The notes under the pieces: model-generated
Seen by the model: only the letters and a program-made list of their open reading frames with translations
The model's database searches: none
Told to the model about the DNA's origin: nothing
Shown: positions 53,844-63,562 of the stretch, piece by piece
Numbering within the stretch: the first letter of the stretch is position 1
Layout: every line of letters begins with the position of its first letter
Program-made: the position numbers and the translations under genes
Source: Lewinella sp039816955
GTDB taxonomy: Bacteria > Bacteroidota > Bacteroidia > Chitinophagales > Saprospiraceae
Direction of reading: 5' to 3'
DNA length: 64,000 bases
Assembly: GCA_039816955.1 (NCBI GenBank)
Contig: JBCBWU010000009.1
Location: 1 to 64,000, forward strand

Positions 53844-54218
53844 TCACCTGGGGAGAACCTCCCAAAATCTAGCTGAAGTGGGAATGTGTACTAAAAAATC
53901 ATCCTGGTTTTCAATCCACTTACCATTCCAATCGGATGTAACTCGTTGTTCAAGCGCTTGATCATAGTAATTGTTAAGAAGCGTCTTAGTGTCCAAGTTT
54001 ATTAGCAGTTCAGGTAAGTACTTTGATGAGTGCTGCGCTGTCCATTGACTAGTGTCTACCCTCAAATTTTCTATCTCATCAAGGTAGGTTCCATTTGCGA
54101 TCTCTACAGCCCAGTCATCAAGTAACCAAAACGAGTTTTCTCCATAGTGAAATATTGGCTTCCCGTTCTTGATGATGCATACCAAAATGCCACCTGTTAA
54201 GTCTTTTAGTGATTTCAT
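53844..54218 (-). CDS. Putative immunity protein for the upstream toxin
   Basis: 124 residues, no signal peptide, cytosolic. Starts 9 bp after the stop of the Hint-toxin gene on the same strand. Composition is soluble alpha/beta (GGILVCIIKNGKPIFHYGEN, SFWLLDDWAVEIANGTYLDE, SDWNGKWIENQDDFLVHIP). The size, position and lack of any other motif are what immunity proteins of polymorphic toxins look like; no family was recognised. The assignment is therefore from context. An alternative is a small unrelated accessory protein. Confidence 0.65.
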   Translation of the reverse strand: MKSLKDLTGGILVCIIKNGKPIFHYGENSFWLLDDWAVEIANGTYLDEIENLRVDTSQWTAQHSSKYLPELLINLDTKTLLNNYYDQALEQRVTSDWNGKWIENQDDFLVHIPTSARFWEVLPR

Positions 54219-54227
54219 TTTTGCAAT

Positions 54228-57200
54228 TTATTCAACAATTCGAGCAGTACCCTCAATATAGTTGGCTTCAATCAGGGTTTGCCATGCTTCCTTTATACCG
54301 AAAGGATGACCAGGTTGTGTTGGATCCACAATTTGAGGAGAGTTGTTATTCAATGGATTACTTCCTGCCCTATGTTGTGGTATTGCTTCGCTTTTCATTT
54401 GATCATCAAGCCATCTGGGAACTTCAAATTCAATAATTACCCCACCAGGTCTTGGAGGTGTGACATCTTTAAAGTCACCAAGTATGTTTACTCCTTGACC
54501 GGTAACGTAGTAGTTAGCATGGTCTAGATCATCGGTACTGAAATATAGCTCCCTTGATTTATCGTTGAAAGTTAGATTTCCATTCGGTTCGACAGTGAGT
54601 AGTTCTCTACTGGTTGCGGTTCCACTGCCACCGCCTTGAACTCGGTAATACTTTACATTACCCCCCGAGCCGACAGCATTGTCATAACGGGTCATTTTCT
54701 TTAATGTAGCTAAGTATCCTAAGAAGTTCCCCGTTCTAAAGGACGGAGATCCACGGTCGATTCTATCCCAAGACGAAAAGTTAATTTCGTCAGCTTCAAA
54801 GGCATTTTTTAAGCGAGAATCTGCATTAGCATCGCTCAGTAACCTTTTGACCTGGTTTGGATCAGCCCCATCCGCGATCCAGTTGTCAACTTTATTAAGC
54901 CAAATCGTTTTAATTCTCAGTGTTGGAGCATCAGCAGCGGTTTGCCAAGCTCTTATTCGGCTCTCAAGTGCATTGAGGTCTGGAGAATTCTTTAGGAAAT
55001 CTGATAAGTCACTATGGACATATAGATCCTTGCTCAGATCATCGATAAGTGATTCCGGATTTATCCCGTCAAAAACATCAATGATCCGTTGTGTCTGGGC
55101 CTCAGAAAAACCGAGGTGCTTCAACATGAAGTTGCAATAGTTCGGCGGTAGCCAAATACCAGACTCTCCTATTAAATAGCCTTGTTGATTCTCAAGATGA
55201 ATGTCATAGGTGGATACTTCGCCCGCTAAGACCTGCACGCTGTCGACAGTTACAAGTAAACTTGCCAAGCTGAGAATTTGCATCCCCCTGCGTAGGCTAT
55301 CAGAAACCACTGTGCGGCCTAGCTTTGGTATAAACAAAGAGTGCCCACTCGTAATATCAAACGAGAACTGCTTGGTAAAGATCCGTAGAATGTGGCTCGC
55401 ACCACTTTCGATGCGGCGAGTAACTCTGGAAATTACTGGGGCCCTATGTGGTTCTGCTGCTGCGGCGTATACAGTATCGCCCTCGTTGAGCGCTGAGAGA
55501 CGTACTAAACCTTCGGGAGTTTGAACGGGGGTGTCAGCCCCTAGACAACCACAAGCCTTGAGCTTAGTCGTCCCATCTGGTTTTTCAACTACTCCCATCT
55601 TTCCGTCTGGCGAGGGATCTATTACTTGATCATTGGTGCCCACGTTTTGCTCTCGTCCAAAATTGCCAAATTTATTGCCGGTGGCGGGGTCTATATCAGT
55701 AGTCGCCTCCAGTACTGAAATTTCCACGTCGGTCCCATTCTTTTTATACAGGACACTCCACGACGTAGGCGTTAGTTGTTGTAAACGAACCAAGCCTGCG
55801 GCGGCTAATTGGTCGAGCCAGTTTTTAATTCGTAGGTTGAAACCAGAGAAGGCAAGGGGAATATTGAGACCTAAGCGTTTGCGAGCCTGTAATTCCCGTT
55901 TTGGCCCCGTACCGTCTTTTTGGTAATAGAGTTTTCCGTCGGCATCATCCGTAATATTGCCAGCCTTGAAATCAGCCTCGTCAATATCAAAGGGCTGGCC
56001 ATCTTTGTCGATGAGTGTTACCTTGTCTCCATCTATGGTGCCAAGTTTGTTCATGGGGAAATCATCACTCAGTTTCAGGATTCTCCGCCTTATTCCGCCC
56101 GTTGCTTTATTCGCTATTCGGAAGCCAATCCCGAGTATGTCTGTCATGTCCTCTACCTTATTTAGCACTTTAGCGATGGTTAAGACTATCCTCCCCGCTG
56201 AGGTAGACGCAAGCGCTGGTGCACCTGCCCCTGCGGTGAGTACCGCGCAAGCCACACCAAGAGCTACTCCGGCAGTATTGTGGAAAGCCGTACACGGGTT
56301 CTGGGCGAAATTGAATTGATCCCTAAGTTCGTATAGTAGACACCAGTACCCTTGACATTCCAGCGTCACACCATCAGGTTCAAATCGTTCCATTTTCTCC
56401 AAATTGGCGAGCATGTCCGTAAACTTGGTGTACTCGCCAACCGGATCAACGACCCATTTAAGCAATTTTGGAACGGTTCCTAAAATGTCGATCATTCCAT
56501 TCCATACCCCGCAGATAAAGGCAAACTGATACCTAGATACATTCTGATTTAAGGTAGTGGTAAAGCCAAGTTGATCCAACTGGGTGCCCTGCATCATATT
56601 CAATACCAACATGATATTAGCATTGATCGGCGCCATGATAAAACCGTAAACGTCAGCGTAGACTGGCTTATATATATCCGTACTGTCACAGTTCCAGGCG
56701 TACTCTGGAATTTTGATGTAATTCAGCGATTTTTCTACGAAGTCTAGGAACTCGTAGACCCCACGGGCTAGCGCTTGGAAACCACTGCCAATAGCGGCAA
56801 ACAGTCCTTGTTCCGTGTAATTCTGGTGGTAGGTGAAGAAGTCTTTGGCATTCTGTGACCATCCATCAGTACCTCTTACGGTCCAGGAGCCGTCTGCTAA
56901 TTGGTGTAGCCATATTTTTCTGAGCGGATCAGCCGAGTGGTTCTGTGCTTTCGTAATTGATTCCTGATCGCCTTCCTTAGAGATGACGATGTAGGCTCTT
57001 AGCGTTCTTCGTTGTATGGAGTTACCCAGTCCATCGTCAGTGGTAATTGGTTGGCCACCGGAAATAAGACTTGCAAGTCCGGTAGTATCTAGGTTTACAC
57101 CAGCAAAGTTGATAATCCATGGGCAGCTTTTGGTGACACAGCTACCGCCGGAGCTGGTATAGGAAATGATCTTACCGGGCTCATTCGAACTGCAATAGGT

Positions 57201-60200
57201 TTGATCATCGTACCGAAGTAAAGCTTCAGGCGTTGGGGTAGTTACACTTACGTCATTATCGTCTTCGTCTTTTTTCGTTACCGTAGTAAAGTTGGCTTCA
57301 AGGGCAAAGTTTACAAAACGCGGGCTTACCGTTACACGTACCTTACCGGGCTGGTTTTCTAGGTTCTTCACAGAATAGCGCACCTCATAAGTTGCTCCCT
57401 TGTAGTTTACCGCTTTAACCTCGCCATCACTGTTGAATGAGAAAGTCGCTTCGTTGAGAACCTCTTGTGAAAACTTGACATATATGCCTCGGCCAGTTTT
57501 AACAAACTTACAGCTTGGGTTAATTGGGAAAGAGTTAGGGGGCGGAGGAGGTGGATTATCTTCTTCCTCAAAGTCCATACCTGCCAGTAACTCGGACTGC
57601 TCGTCTCCTGGTAAAAGTGGTGCGTTCACCGGATTATGAATTAGATCCCACTGCCACTTATACAAGCGCGTACCGCTGGCGTAATCCATCAAGTTATTAG
57701 TAGTTCCTTGCGGTAATTCTGAGGCGTACTCTTCAAAGGTATGTTTGAGCACGTAGGCGCCGTGCGCAAGTTCGTGTGCGATGGTACGAGTTAGATCCGG
57801 GCCAATACCGGCGTTACCTTTGTAGATGAAGCCAAACTGCCTTCCTCGGGGCATAAAGCCGGCCCGGGAAGTTTGTTCGTAGCTATCGGTGATAAAGAGA
57901 TAGTAGGTATTAGGATCAACGCCCGCTGGTCGGTTTTCGTAGGCGTTAATTATATCTCGCATTTCAATGGAATAGTTAGTCAATAAACCACTACCCACAG
58001 CTCCTAAGACACCATCATAGCCAGGTACGGTAAAAGCCGGCTCTAGTGTAACCGTAGGTTTTACCACCGCTTGGCCAAGGGCTTGCAACAAGCCTTGCTG
58101 CACAGCCGCTGCATTTATGCCATTTCCTGCACTGCTGCTCAATGGCACTAGTACTACATTGAGCGGTAATTCTGGATACGGCACCACATTCAGTAAACCT
58201 GCAATATGATTTGGCGTACTATCGTTCGTAATCTGCTCGGCGACCAGGAAGTAATCATCTCCAGTCTGACCAATAAATGTAATGGTAGCTGTATCTCCGT
58301 CAATGGTGGTGGGCAAGGGTACCCCGCTAGGTTGACTAAAGGCCACCGAATCTATGGCGCCAGGTGGCATGACGACACCATCCACTAGATCTGGGCTGTT
58401 TTCTTTAACCGACTTGTAAGCAACGTAATAATCTGCCTGCGCCAGCGTACGCTTATCGTACCAGTTTTCCGGTTCCTGTGTCCCCTTAGCATCAAAACCA
58501 AACTGTTGGTTTTGGTCCTTTTTGAAGACCACCTGGAAGTCCCCTTCGTAGAGTTGATCCAGGAATTCGTTAACCTCTACTAGAACACTATCCAGCAGTA
58601 CGTTACAACTGTCAATCTGAGCTTGCGTGTTTGCTTGCTCAAAACAGTCGAGCACATCCTGAATTCCTTGCTGTAGGTCAGGTGGTAAGTTGGCGTTTTC
58701 GCCTAAGGCCATCAATTCTTCTAAGGTGCCAATCTGCTCCTCCTGCAACACACTGTCCGCTAATTCCAGCACATCAAGGATGTCAGACAGTAGGGAATCT
58801 GCCCAAGGGGGTAGCACTTCTACCCCAAAACCAGTGGCCTCCAGATAACCACCGACCATGCGGTATTCATCGTTGACGAAAATGTTATCAAACTCAAAGG
58901 AGAACTTCGCTTTGTTGAAGTATGGCATGCGGATATCCCCCATTCCGGAGAAATAGCCGCCACCGCCACTAGCCAAAGTGATGATAATAGGGAAGTCGAA
59001 AGCGATGATAGTATCACCAGGTACTAAGCTAGCAAGCGGAACCTGGTTGGATAAATCAACTTGTCCTTCCACACCGCAAACATAAAACCCATTATTGAGA
59101 CTCGGACGCTCCATCAAGAAGCTGTCCTGTGGCGCAAAGCGTTCCCCAGCACCACCCTGACAGATTTCTGTGACTTGATAGTCGTAAATCTGATTGGTGA
59201 GCAGGCTGTTCAGTTCTACAAAAGAATCCTGCGTCATGATGGTAATCCAGTCCGCACCGGGGTCATCTGCGAGTTTGTATTTAAACTCGTAGTCGTTGAT
59301 CCCATTGGAGGGCGTCCAGGAAATATTCATCGTGGAGCGGTCAATGGCTTCTTCCACAATAGCGGTTGGTGCCGCACAGTGGTCGGTACGGAATACGAGC
59401 CAATCGCTATAGTCGGTCCAGCCAAAATTGTCGCAGCGGCTTTTTACCCGGAAGCGATACTCTGTATTGGCACGTAGTCCAGTGAAGACTGCTGTTAAAT
59501 CTGGAGTCAGGATAGAGTCCTGGTAGAAAGCAGTGAACCAGTGCGTCAGTTCTTCGCTCGGTAAGCTCACTAGCACATCACCACCACCGGAGGGTATCCG
59601 TGGAGTTTGTCCCCCCGTGGGCGACTGAGGTGATTGTCCACCACCACCGCCTCCCGTAGGTAGTTGAGGTGTGCGGCCGCCACCGGGTTGTACTTGTAGA
59701 GGAGCAGCTTCAAAGTTGACTGTGGTAAGCGGTAACAAGCTCTCCAGCTGGACCATATACTCTTCAGCGTAAGAGTTAACAGCAGTCCAGTTGGTACGAG
59801 CAGTGGTCTGCAAGATTTCATTAGCCACCAAATTCACCGGTATTCGACAATCGGTCAAAGTGCGGAAGCTAAGTGTATCGCTGTAATCTGTCCAGCCAAA
59901 CTCCGGGCAGCGGGCGCGAACCACGACGAGATACTCCGTGTTTTGACGCAACTCTTCCAGCAGCTTTGTAGGATCGGTTACAAAGAAGCTGTGCCAGTCG
60001 GAGAAGGGCGCCGGCGCAGGAGCCTGGCCGACACTTACCCCTAGTGGTGCGGTAGTGACGGGTGTGCTAGTAAGCGGTGCACCAGAAATAGGACCACCAG
60101 TATTCAATGGGTTGCCACCTTGACGAACATTGCCTCCACGGGTAGATGGCTGCTGATTCTGCGGTTGTGTATTGGAAGGAGGAGCAGGATTACCGGGCGT

Positions 60201-63200
60201 CTGCGGAGTAGTACGTCCGCCAGGTACGCCCAACTGTACTGGAGCGGCCTGCTGAATGCTCTGCACAGTGGGTAAGGTTGGACCGATGGGGCCGTATACC
60301 CGAATTTCCCACTCGTCAATAGTGCCGGTTACATCCCAATCAAGCTGAGTGCTAAAGGGCTGTAAATTGCTAGCCACCAGATTTTCAGGAACCAGACATT
60401 TCACCGGTGTGCGGAACTGCACGGTATCCGAATAAGCAGAGGTTTCACCGGACGAGCAGGTCGCAGTAGCCCGCAGCTCATAATAGGTCATGTCGTCCAG
60501 GTTCTGCAAACTGGCAAAACCGTAAGAGGTGGTCCGGCTCATCCAAGTGCTATCACCCAAGCGGCGGTATTCCAACGTACTGGATTGAGTAGATGGCGGC
60601 AAGCCAGTGAGTTGCACTATGGCCGACTCGTAAGTAGAATCCGTAACCGTAATGACTTCTGGTGGCGCACAGAGGAGTGCAAACTCGTCAACCGTAGTCC
60701 ATTCACTGAAATTGACCGCACAATCCGAGCGGAGTTGGTATTCGTAAGCTGTACCGCCTTGCAGATCATTCAGATAGAAGGCACTATCCGGCGCTACTGC
60801 TGTCTGCCAGGGTGGTGGCCACATCGAGAAGTAATAGTACCCGCCAATCTTAGGACGATAACGCAGCTCTACCTGAGTAGCATTGATGTAGTTATCCCAA
60901 TTCAATTGTGCTGCATCAGCTAGAATAGGATCAACCGTAATGCGGAAGGGAGGCTCACAAGGTGGTAGGGTAGTAAAGAAGAAGCCGGCCGTATAGTCTG
61001 ACCAAACACCCTGGGTACACCAGTAGCGCAGGCGTACCTCGTATTCGGTTTCTGCTCGTAGACCGGATAAGGTAAGTAGCGCAGTAGGCAGATTAGTGAC
61101 AGTGGTCCACTCCTGCTGATCGGTGCGGCGATACTGAAATTCGTAGTAGTCGGCATTAGAATAAGCGAGGGCTGCAACTAGGGCCGAACTATCCGTTAGC
61201 TCATTCAACCAAAGACTATCTGTAACAGCACAGTCCGTATTGAAGCGCACGGGTACGGACCAGTCCGACCAAATGGAGTCTGCACACTGCGTCTGAATTT
61301 GAGCCAGGTAGGTAATACCCTGACTAAGCCCCAAAATTTCCGCAGTTTGGGCGGCGATTAGATCGTAATTGCTGGGGGTAAAATTGGTGTTTTGCCCAAC
61401 TACCAGACTATCCCAGCGGAAGGCCACCCGGGCCTTGTAGCGGGCGTTGGTAGGTATAAGACTGTCGCCGGGAATGGTATCCCAGGCAATGAGTGCGTTG
61501 CTGAAATCTAGATCAGCTAAGAAGGGTTCGTAAGCGGCGGGGCAGCCACCGAAGGGTTCTAGCTCACGACAGGCAGGTTGGCCGGCGGTACATTCGGCGC
61601 AGATCCGTAAATCGTAGGCACGGAAGGCTTCTAAGCTGTCGATAGTGAAGGTGCCACTGGGATAGAATAGCGTGGCGGTATCTGCGGGTGCGCTGCCATC
61701 TGATAATTGCCAGATGAGCATGAAGGTAGAATCGGCGCTATAATCGTTAGTAGCAGAAGCCCAACTGAGAGTCAAGCTGGTATCAGTACTATCGGTGCGG
61801 GTAATGTTGAGGGAAGTCAGACAGGCATCATCCAGGCCATTGAAAGCCACTGTAGTGGTCACGCATTCCAGGGAGCCGTCGGGACATGTTTTACAGAGTT
61901 CGATCTGGTAGGTATTGCCCATTTCCAGCAAGCCAATCTCACTATCAATGCTACCGGCTGGTAAACTCAAACTATCCGTGTAGGCGAAGACTGCGGTACT
62001 AATGGTACTGATTGGAGCCACTTGTACTGGTGGAGCAGGAGCGGGAGAAAGGCCTCGATTACGGTTGCGGTTGCGTCTACGCGGTGCTGGTGCTGGTGAC
62101 TGCTGGGGCAACTGCCGCTCGGTACGATTAGGAGCCGGGGAAACAGGTGTAGATGGATTGGGAGCGTTGGGTGGAAGAATACCCCAGCGTAGGCGAAAGC
62201 CCTGGGCGTTGGGTATGTCGTTCCAGCTTAGGAGTAAACGCGCATCATCAACGGGCCAATTGTCCAAACTTAGCGCTGGGCCACAGGGGCCGCTAGTGGT
62301 ATCAGCAGGAAGGGTAACCACCGTTTTTAGACACTGGCTGCTACCATCCGTACAGATGGCGCACAACTGGTAGGTATACGTTTGGTCGTGTATTAGATTG
62401 GTAAAGGTGTACGTCTGAGCAGTATCTCCCAGACTAATACTATCGCCATTAACGCTAGTGAGCAACCAAGAAGCTACCGTATTATCAGGGCTCCAGGATA
62501 ACTGAGCACTAAATGGATTAAGCGCAATGCCCGCGAAGTTCTCCGGCTGTGGACAAGGCAACGGCGGCTCTGCTTCGGAGCCGTAGACAAAGCTATAAAT
62601 GTCGCTCCAACCATCATTAAGAAAGGCAGCTTGTCCAACAATATCTTCGGCTCGGATCCGGACCAGATAGCGGGTGCCCACTTGCAGCAGTGGGTCCAGG
62701 CTGGTCATGGTATAGAACGGAGCAGTAGTGGTTTTGAGCAGTAAGGGTTGGGTGTTGTCAATAATGAGATTGTCTCCCATGCCGGGGAGGATGTCTTCGT
62801 AAACCTCCAGGGTGTAGCGTACAGCTACGCCCGCGTGCTGGGGTTGCCATTGGAAACGCAGCTGCTGCGGGAAAGAAGGTTCGACCTCCGTGCCTGGTTC
62901 AGTGAGGATGGGCGGGCGGTGGAGCAGCATAAAGCCGGTAGCACAACCGGTGTTGGAAACGGGTGGATCAAAGAAGCGATTGAAGTCATAGACCTCCACA
63001 CAAAGCGAAACGGGGCCTTCGGATAGTAGTCCGCCATTGGCTAGGTAGTTTTCCAGGGTTGCGCCTTGAAAGTTCAGATTGGCAGGGTCAAAATAGTCGC
63101 GCAGTTGGGTGCCGGTGAGGACAAGTGGCTGGTTGCGGCGGAGGATAATAGGAAAAGGCATGAAGTCTTCCCGCGTACGGACGTTGAAGCCCGGGCCAGA

Positions 63201-63554
63201 GAGGGAAATACGTAGCAGCGCCTCGTATTCTGGTCGTTCATCTGTACTGATCAAAGTGACGACTACCCGCCCGGGATCATCATAGGCTTCTAGCTGCGGT
63301 GAGAAGCCGCTGACCTGGACCAAAGCATTGACCGGAAAAGTTTGACTTTGCGCATGATGCCAGGAGAATACGAGCCCTAACACCAACAGCAGTACCGTAC
63401 CGCTACGGCGAATAGCCCGCGCAAGGGATAGGAGTGGTGGTGCAGCAGGCACCAGCCCGCAGGGCCAAGAGCCACGCAGAGCCCGACCCCGCACTGCGAT
63501 CTTAGCAGTGCGGGGATGCGCCCAAGCAAATATGTGAGAGATACGTGTGTTCAT
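54228..63554 (-). CDS. Giant FnIII / zincin / Hint polymorphic toxin
   Basis: 3108 residues from ATG 63554, chosen because it leaves the upstream gene intact. The first ~60 residues are long and basic before the hydrophobic signal (GTVLLLVLGLVFSWHHAQS). Residues ~330-1485 hold over ten FnIII-type domains, three carrying Pro/Gly/Gln-rich inserts. A zinc site H1927-E-L-A-H (IAHELAHGAYVLKHTFEEY) with a Met-turn-like NNLMDY follows near 1927-1970. A hydrophobic segment (~2350-2450, GVALGVACAVLTAGAGAP) and a Hint domain start the release end: Cys2670 in CLGADTPVQTPEG to NYC ~2807. The last ~300 residues are the candidate toxin (YRVQGGGSGTATSRELL, ELYFSTDDLDHANYYV, GVIIEFEVPRW). No T9SS tail. Confidence 0.85.
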   Translation of the reverse strand: MNTRISHIFAWAHPRTAKIAVRGRALRGSWPCGLVPAAPPLLSLARAIRRSGTVLLLVLGLVFSWHHAQSQTFPVNALVQVSGFSPQLEAYDDPGRVVVTLISTDERPEYEALLRISLSGPGFNVRTREDFMPFPIILRRNQPLVLTGTQLRDYFDPANLNFQGATLENYLANGGLLSEGPVSLCVEVYDFNRFFDPPVSNTGCATGFMLLHRPPILTEPGTEVEPSFPQQLRFQWQPQHAGVAVRYTLEVYEDILPGMGDNLIIDNTQPLLLKTTTAPFYTMTSLDPLLQVGTRYLVRIRAEDIVGQAAFLNDGWSDIYSFVYGSEAEPPLPCPQPENFAGIALNPFSAQLSWSPDNTVASWLLTSVNGDSISLGDTAQTYTFTNLIHDQTYTYQLCAICTDGSSQCLKTVVTLPADTTSGPCGPALSLDNWPVDDARLLLSWNDIPNAQGFRLRWGILPPNAPNPSTPVSPAPNRTERQLPQQSPAPAPRRRNRNRNRGLSPAPAPPVQVAPISTISTAVFAYTDSLSLPAGSIDSEIGLLEMGNTYQIELCKTCPDGSLECVTTTVAFNGLDDACLTSLNITRTDSTDTSLTLSWASATNDYSADSTFMLIWQLSDGSAPADTATLFYPSGTFTIDSLEAFRAYDLRICAECTAGQPACRELEPFGGCPAAYEPFLADLDFSNALIAWDTIPGDSLIPTNARYKARVAFRWDSLVVGQNTNFTPSNYDLIAAQTAEILGLSQGITYLAQIQTQCADSIWSDWSVPVRFNTDCAVTDSLWLNELTDSSALVAALAYSNADYYEFQYRRTDQQEWTTVTNLPTALLTLSGLRAETEYEVRLRYWCTQGVWSDYTAGFFFTTLPPCEPPFRITVDPILADAAQLNWDNYINATQVELRYRPKIGGYYYFSMWPPPWQTAVAPDSAFYLNDLQGGTAYEYQLRSDCAVNFSEWTTVDEFALLCAPPEVITVTDSTYESAIVQLTGLPPSTQSSTLEYRRLGDSTWMSRTTSYGFASLQNLDDMTYYELRATATCSSGETSAYSDTVQFRTPVKCLVPENLVASNLQPFSTQLDWDVTGTIDEWEIRVYGPIGPTLPTVQSIQQAAPVQLGVPGGRTTPQTPGNPAPPSNTQPQNQQPSTRGGNVRQGGNPLNTGGPISGAPLTSTPVTTAPLGVSVGQAPAPAPFSDWHSFFVTDPTKLLEELRQNTEYLVVVRARCPEFGWTDYSDTLSFRTLTDCRIPVNLVANEILQTTARTNWTAVNSYAEEYMVQLESLLPLTTVNFEAAPLQVQPGGGRTPQLPTGGGGGGQSPQSPTGGQTPRIPSGGGDVLVSLPSEELTHWFTAFYQDSILTPDLTAVFTGLRANTEYRFRVKSRCDNFGWTDYSDWLVFRTDHCAAPTAIVEEAIDRSTMNISWTPSNGINDYEFKYKLADDPGADWITIMTQDSFVELNSLLTNQIYDYQVTEICQGGAGERFAPQDSFLMERPSLNNGFYVCGVEGQVDLSNQVPLASLVPGDTIIAFDFPIIITLASGGGGYFSGMGDIRMPYFNKAKFSFEFDNIFVNDEYRMVGGYLEATGFGVEVLPPWADSLLSDILDVLELADSVLQEEQIGTLEELMALGENANLPPDLQQGIQDVLDCFEQANTQAQIDSCNVLLDSVLVEVNEFLDQLYEGDFQVVFKKDQNQQFGFDAKGTQEPENWYDKRTLAQADYYVAYKSVKENSPDLVDGVVMPPGAIDSVAFSQPSGVPLPTTIDGDTATITFIGQTGDDYFLVAEQITNDSTPNHIAGLLNVVPYPELPLNVVLVPLSSSAGNGINAAAVQQGLLQALGQAVVKPTVTLEPAFTVPGYDGVLGAVGSGLLTNYSIEMRDIINAYENRPAGVDPNTYYLFITDSYEQTSRAGFMPRGRQFGFIYKGNAGIGPDLTRTIAHELAHGAYVLKHTFEEYASELPQGTTNNLMDYASGTRLYKWQWDLIHNPVNAPLLPGDEQSELLAGMDFEEEDNPPPPPPNSFPINPSCKFVKTGRGIYVKFSQEVLNEATFSFNSDGEVKAVNYKGATYEVRYSVKNLENQPGKVRVTVSPRFVNFALEANFTTVTKKDEDDNDVSVTTPTPEALLRYDDQTYCSSNEPGKIISYTSSGGSCVTKSCPWIINFAGVNLDTTGLASLISGGQPITTDDGLGNSIQRRTLRAYIVISKEGDQESITKAQNHSADPLRKIWLHQLADGSWTVRGTDGWSQNAKDFFTYHQNYTEQGLFAAIGSGFQALARGVYEFLDFVEKSLNYIKIPEYAWNCDSTDIYKPVYADVYGFIMAPINANIMLVLNMMQGTQLDQLGFTTTLNQNVSRYQFAFICGVWNGMIDILGTVPKLLKWVVDPVGEYTKFTDMLANLEKMERFEPDGVTLECQGYWCLLYELRDQFNFAQNPCTAFHNTAGVALGVACAVLTAGAGAPALASTSAGRIVLTIAKVLNKVEDMTDILGIGFRIANKATGGIRRRILKLSDDFPMNKLGTIDGDKVTLIDKDGQPFDIDEADFKAGNITDDADGKLYYQKDGTGPKRELQARKRLGLNIPLAFSGFNLRIKNWLDQLAAAGLVRLQQLTPTSWSVLYKKNGTDVEISVLEATTDIDPATGNKFGNFGREQNVGTNDQVIDPSPDGKMGVVEKPDGTTKLKACGCLGADTPVQTPEGLVRLSALNEGDTVYAAAAEPHRAPVISRVTRRIESGASHILRIFTKQFSFDITSGHSLFIPKLGRTVVSDSLRRGMQILSLASLLVTVDSVQVLAGEVSTYDIHLENQQGYLIGESGIWLPPNYCNFMLKHLGFSEAQTQRIIDVFDGINPESLIDDLSKDLYVHSDLSDFLKNSPDLNALESRIRAWQTAADAPTLRIKTIWLNKVDNWIADGADPNQVKRLLSDANADSRLKNAFEADEINFSSWDRIDRGSPSFRTGNFLGYLATLKKMTRYDNAVGSGGNVKYYRVQGGGSGTATSRELLTVEPNGNLTFNDKSRELYFSTDDLDHANYYVTGQGVNILGDFKDVTPPRPGGVIIEFEVPRWLDDQMKSEAIPQHRAGSNPLNNNSPQIVDPTQPGHPFGIKEAWQTLIEANYIEGTARIVE
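63487..63515. repeat. Perfect 11-bp inverted repeat in the toxin leader
   Basis: CCCCGCACTGC/GCAGTGCGGGG with a 7-nt loop (GATCTTA) inside the first 25 codons of the toxin gene, where the encoded N-terminus is unusually long and basic. It could be a translation-control hairpin or an inserted repeat. Confidence 0.6.
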
Positions 63555-63562
63555 ACTAGGTG

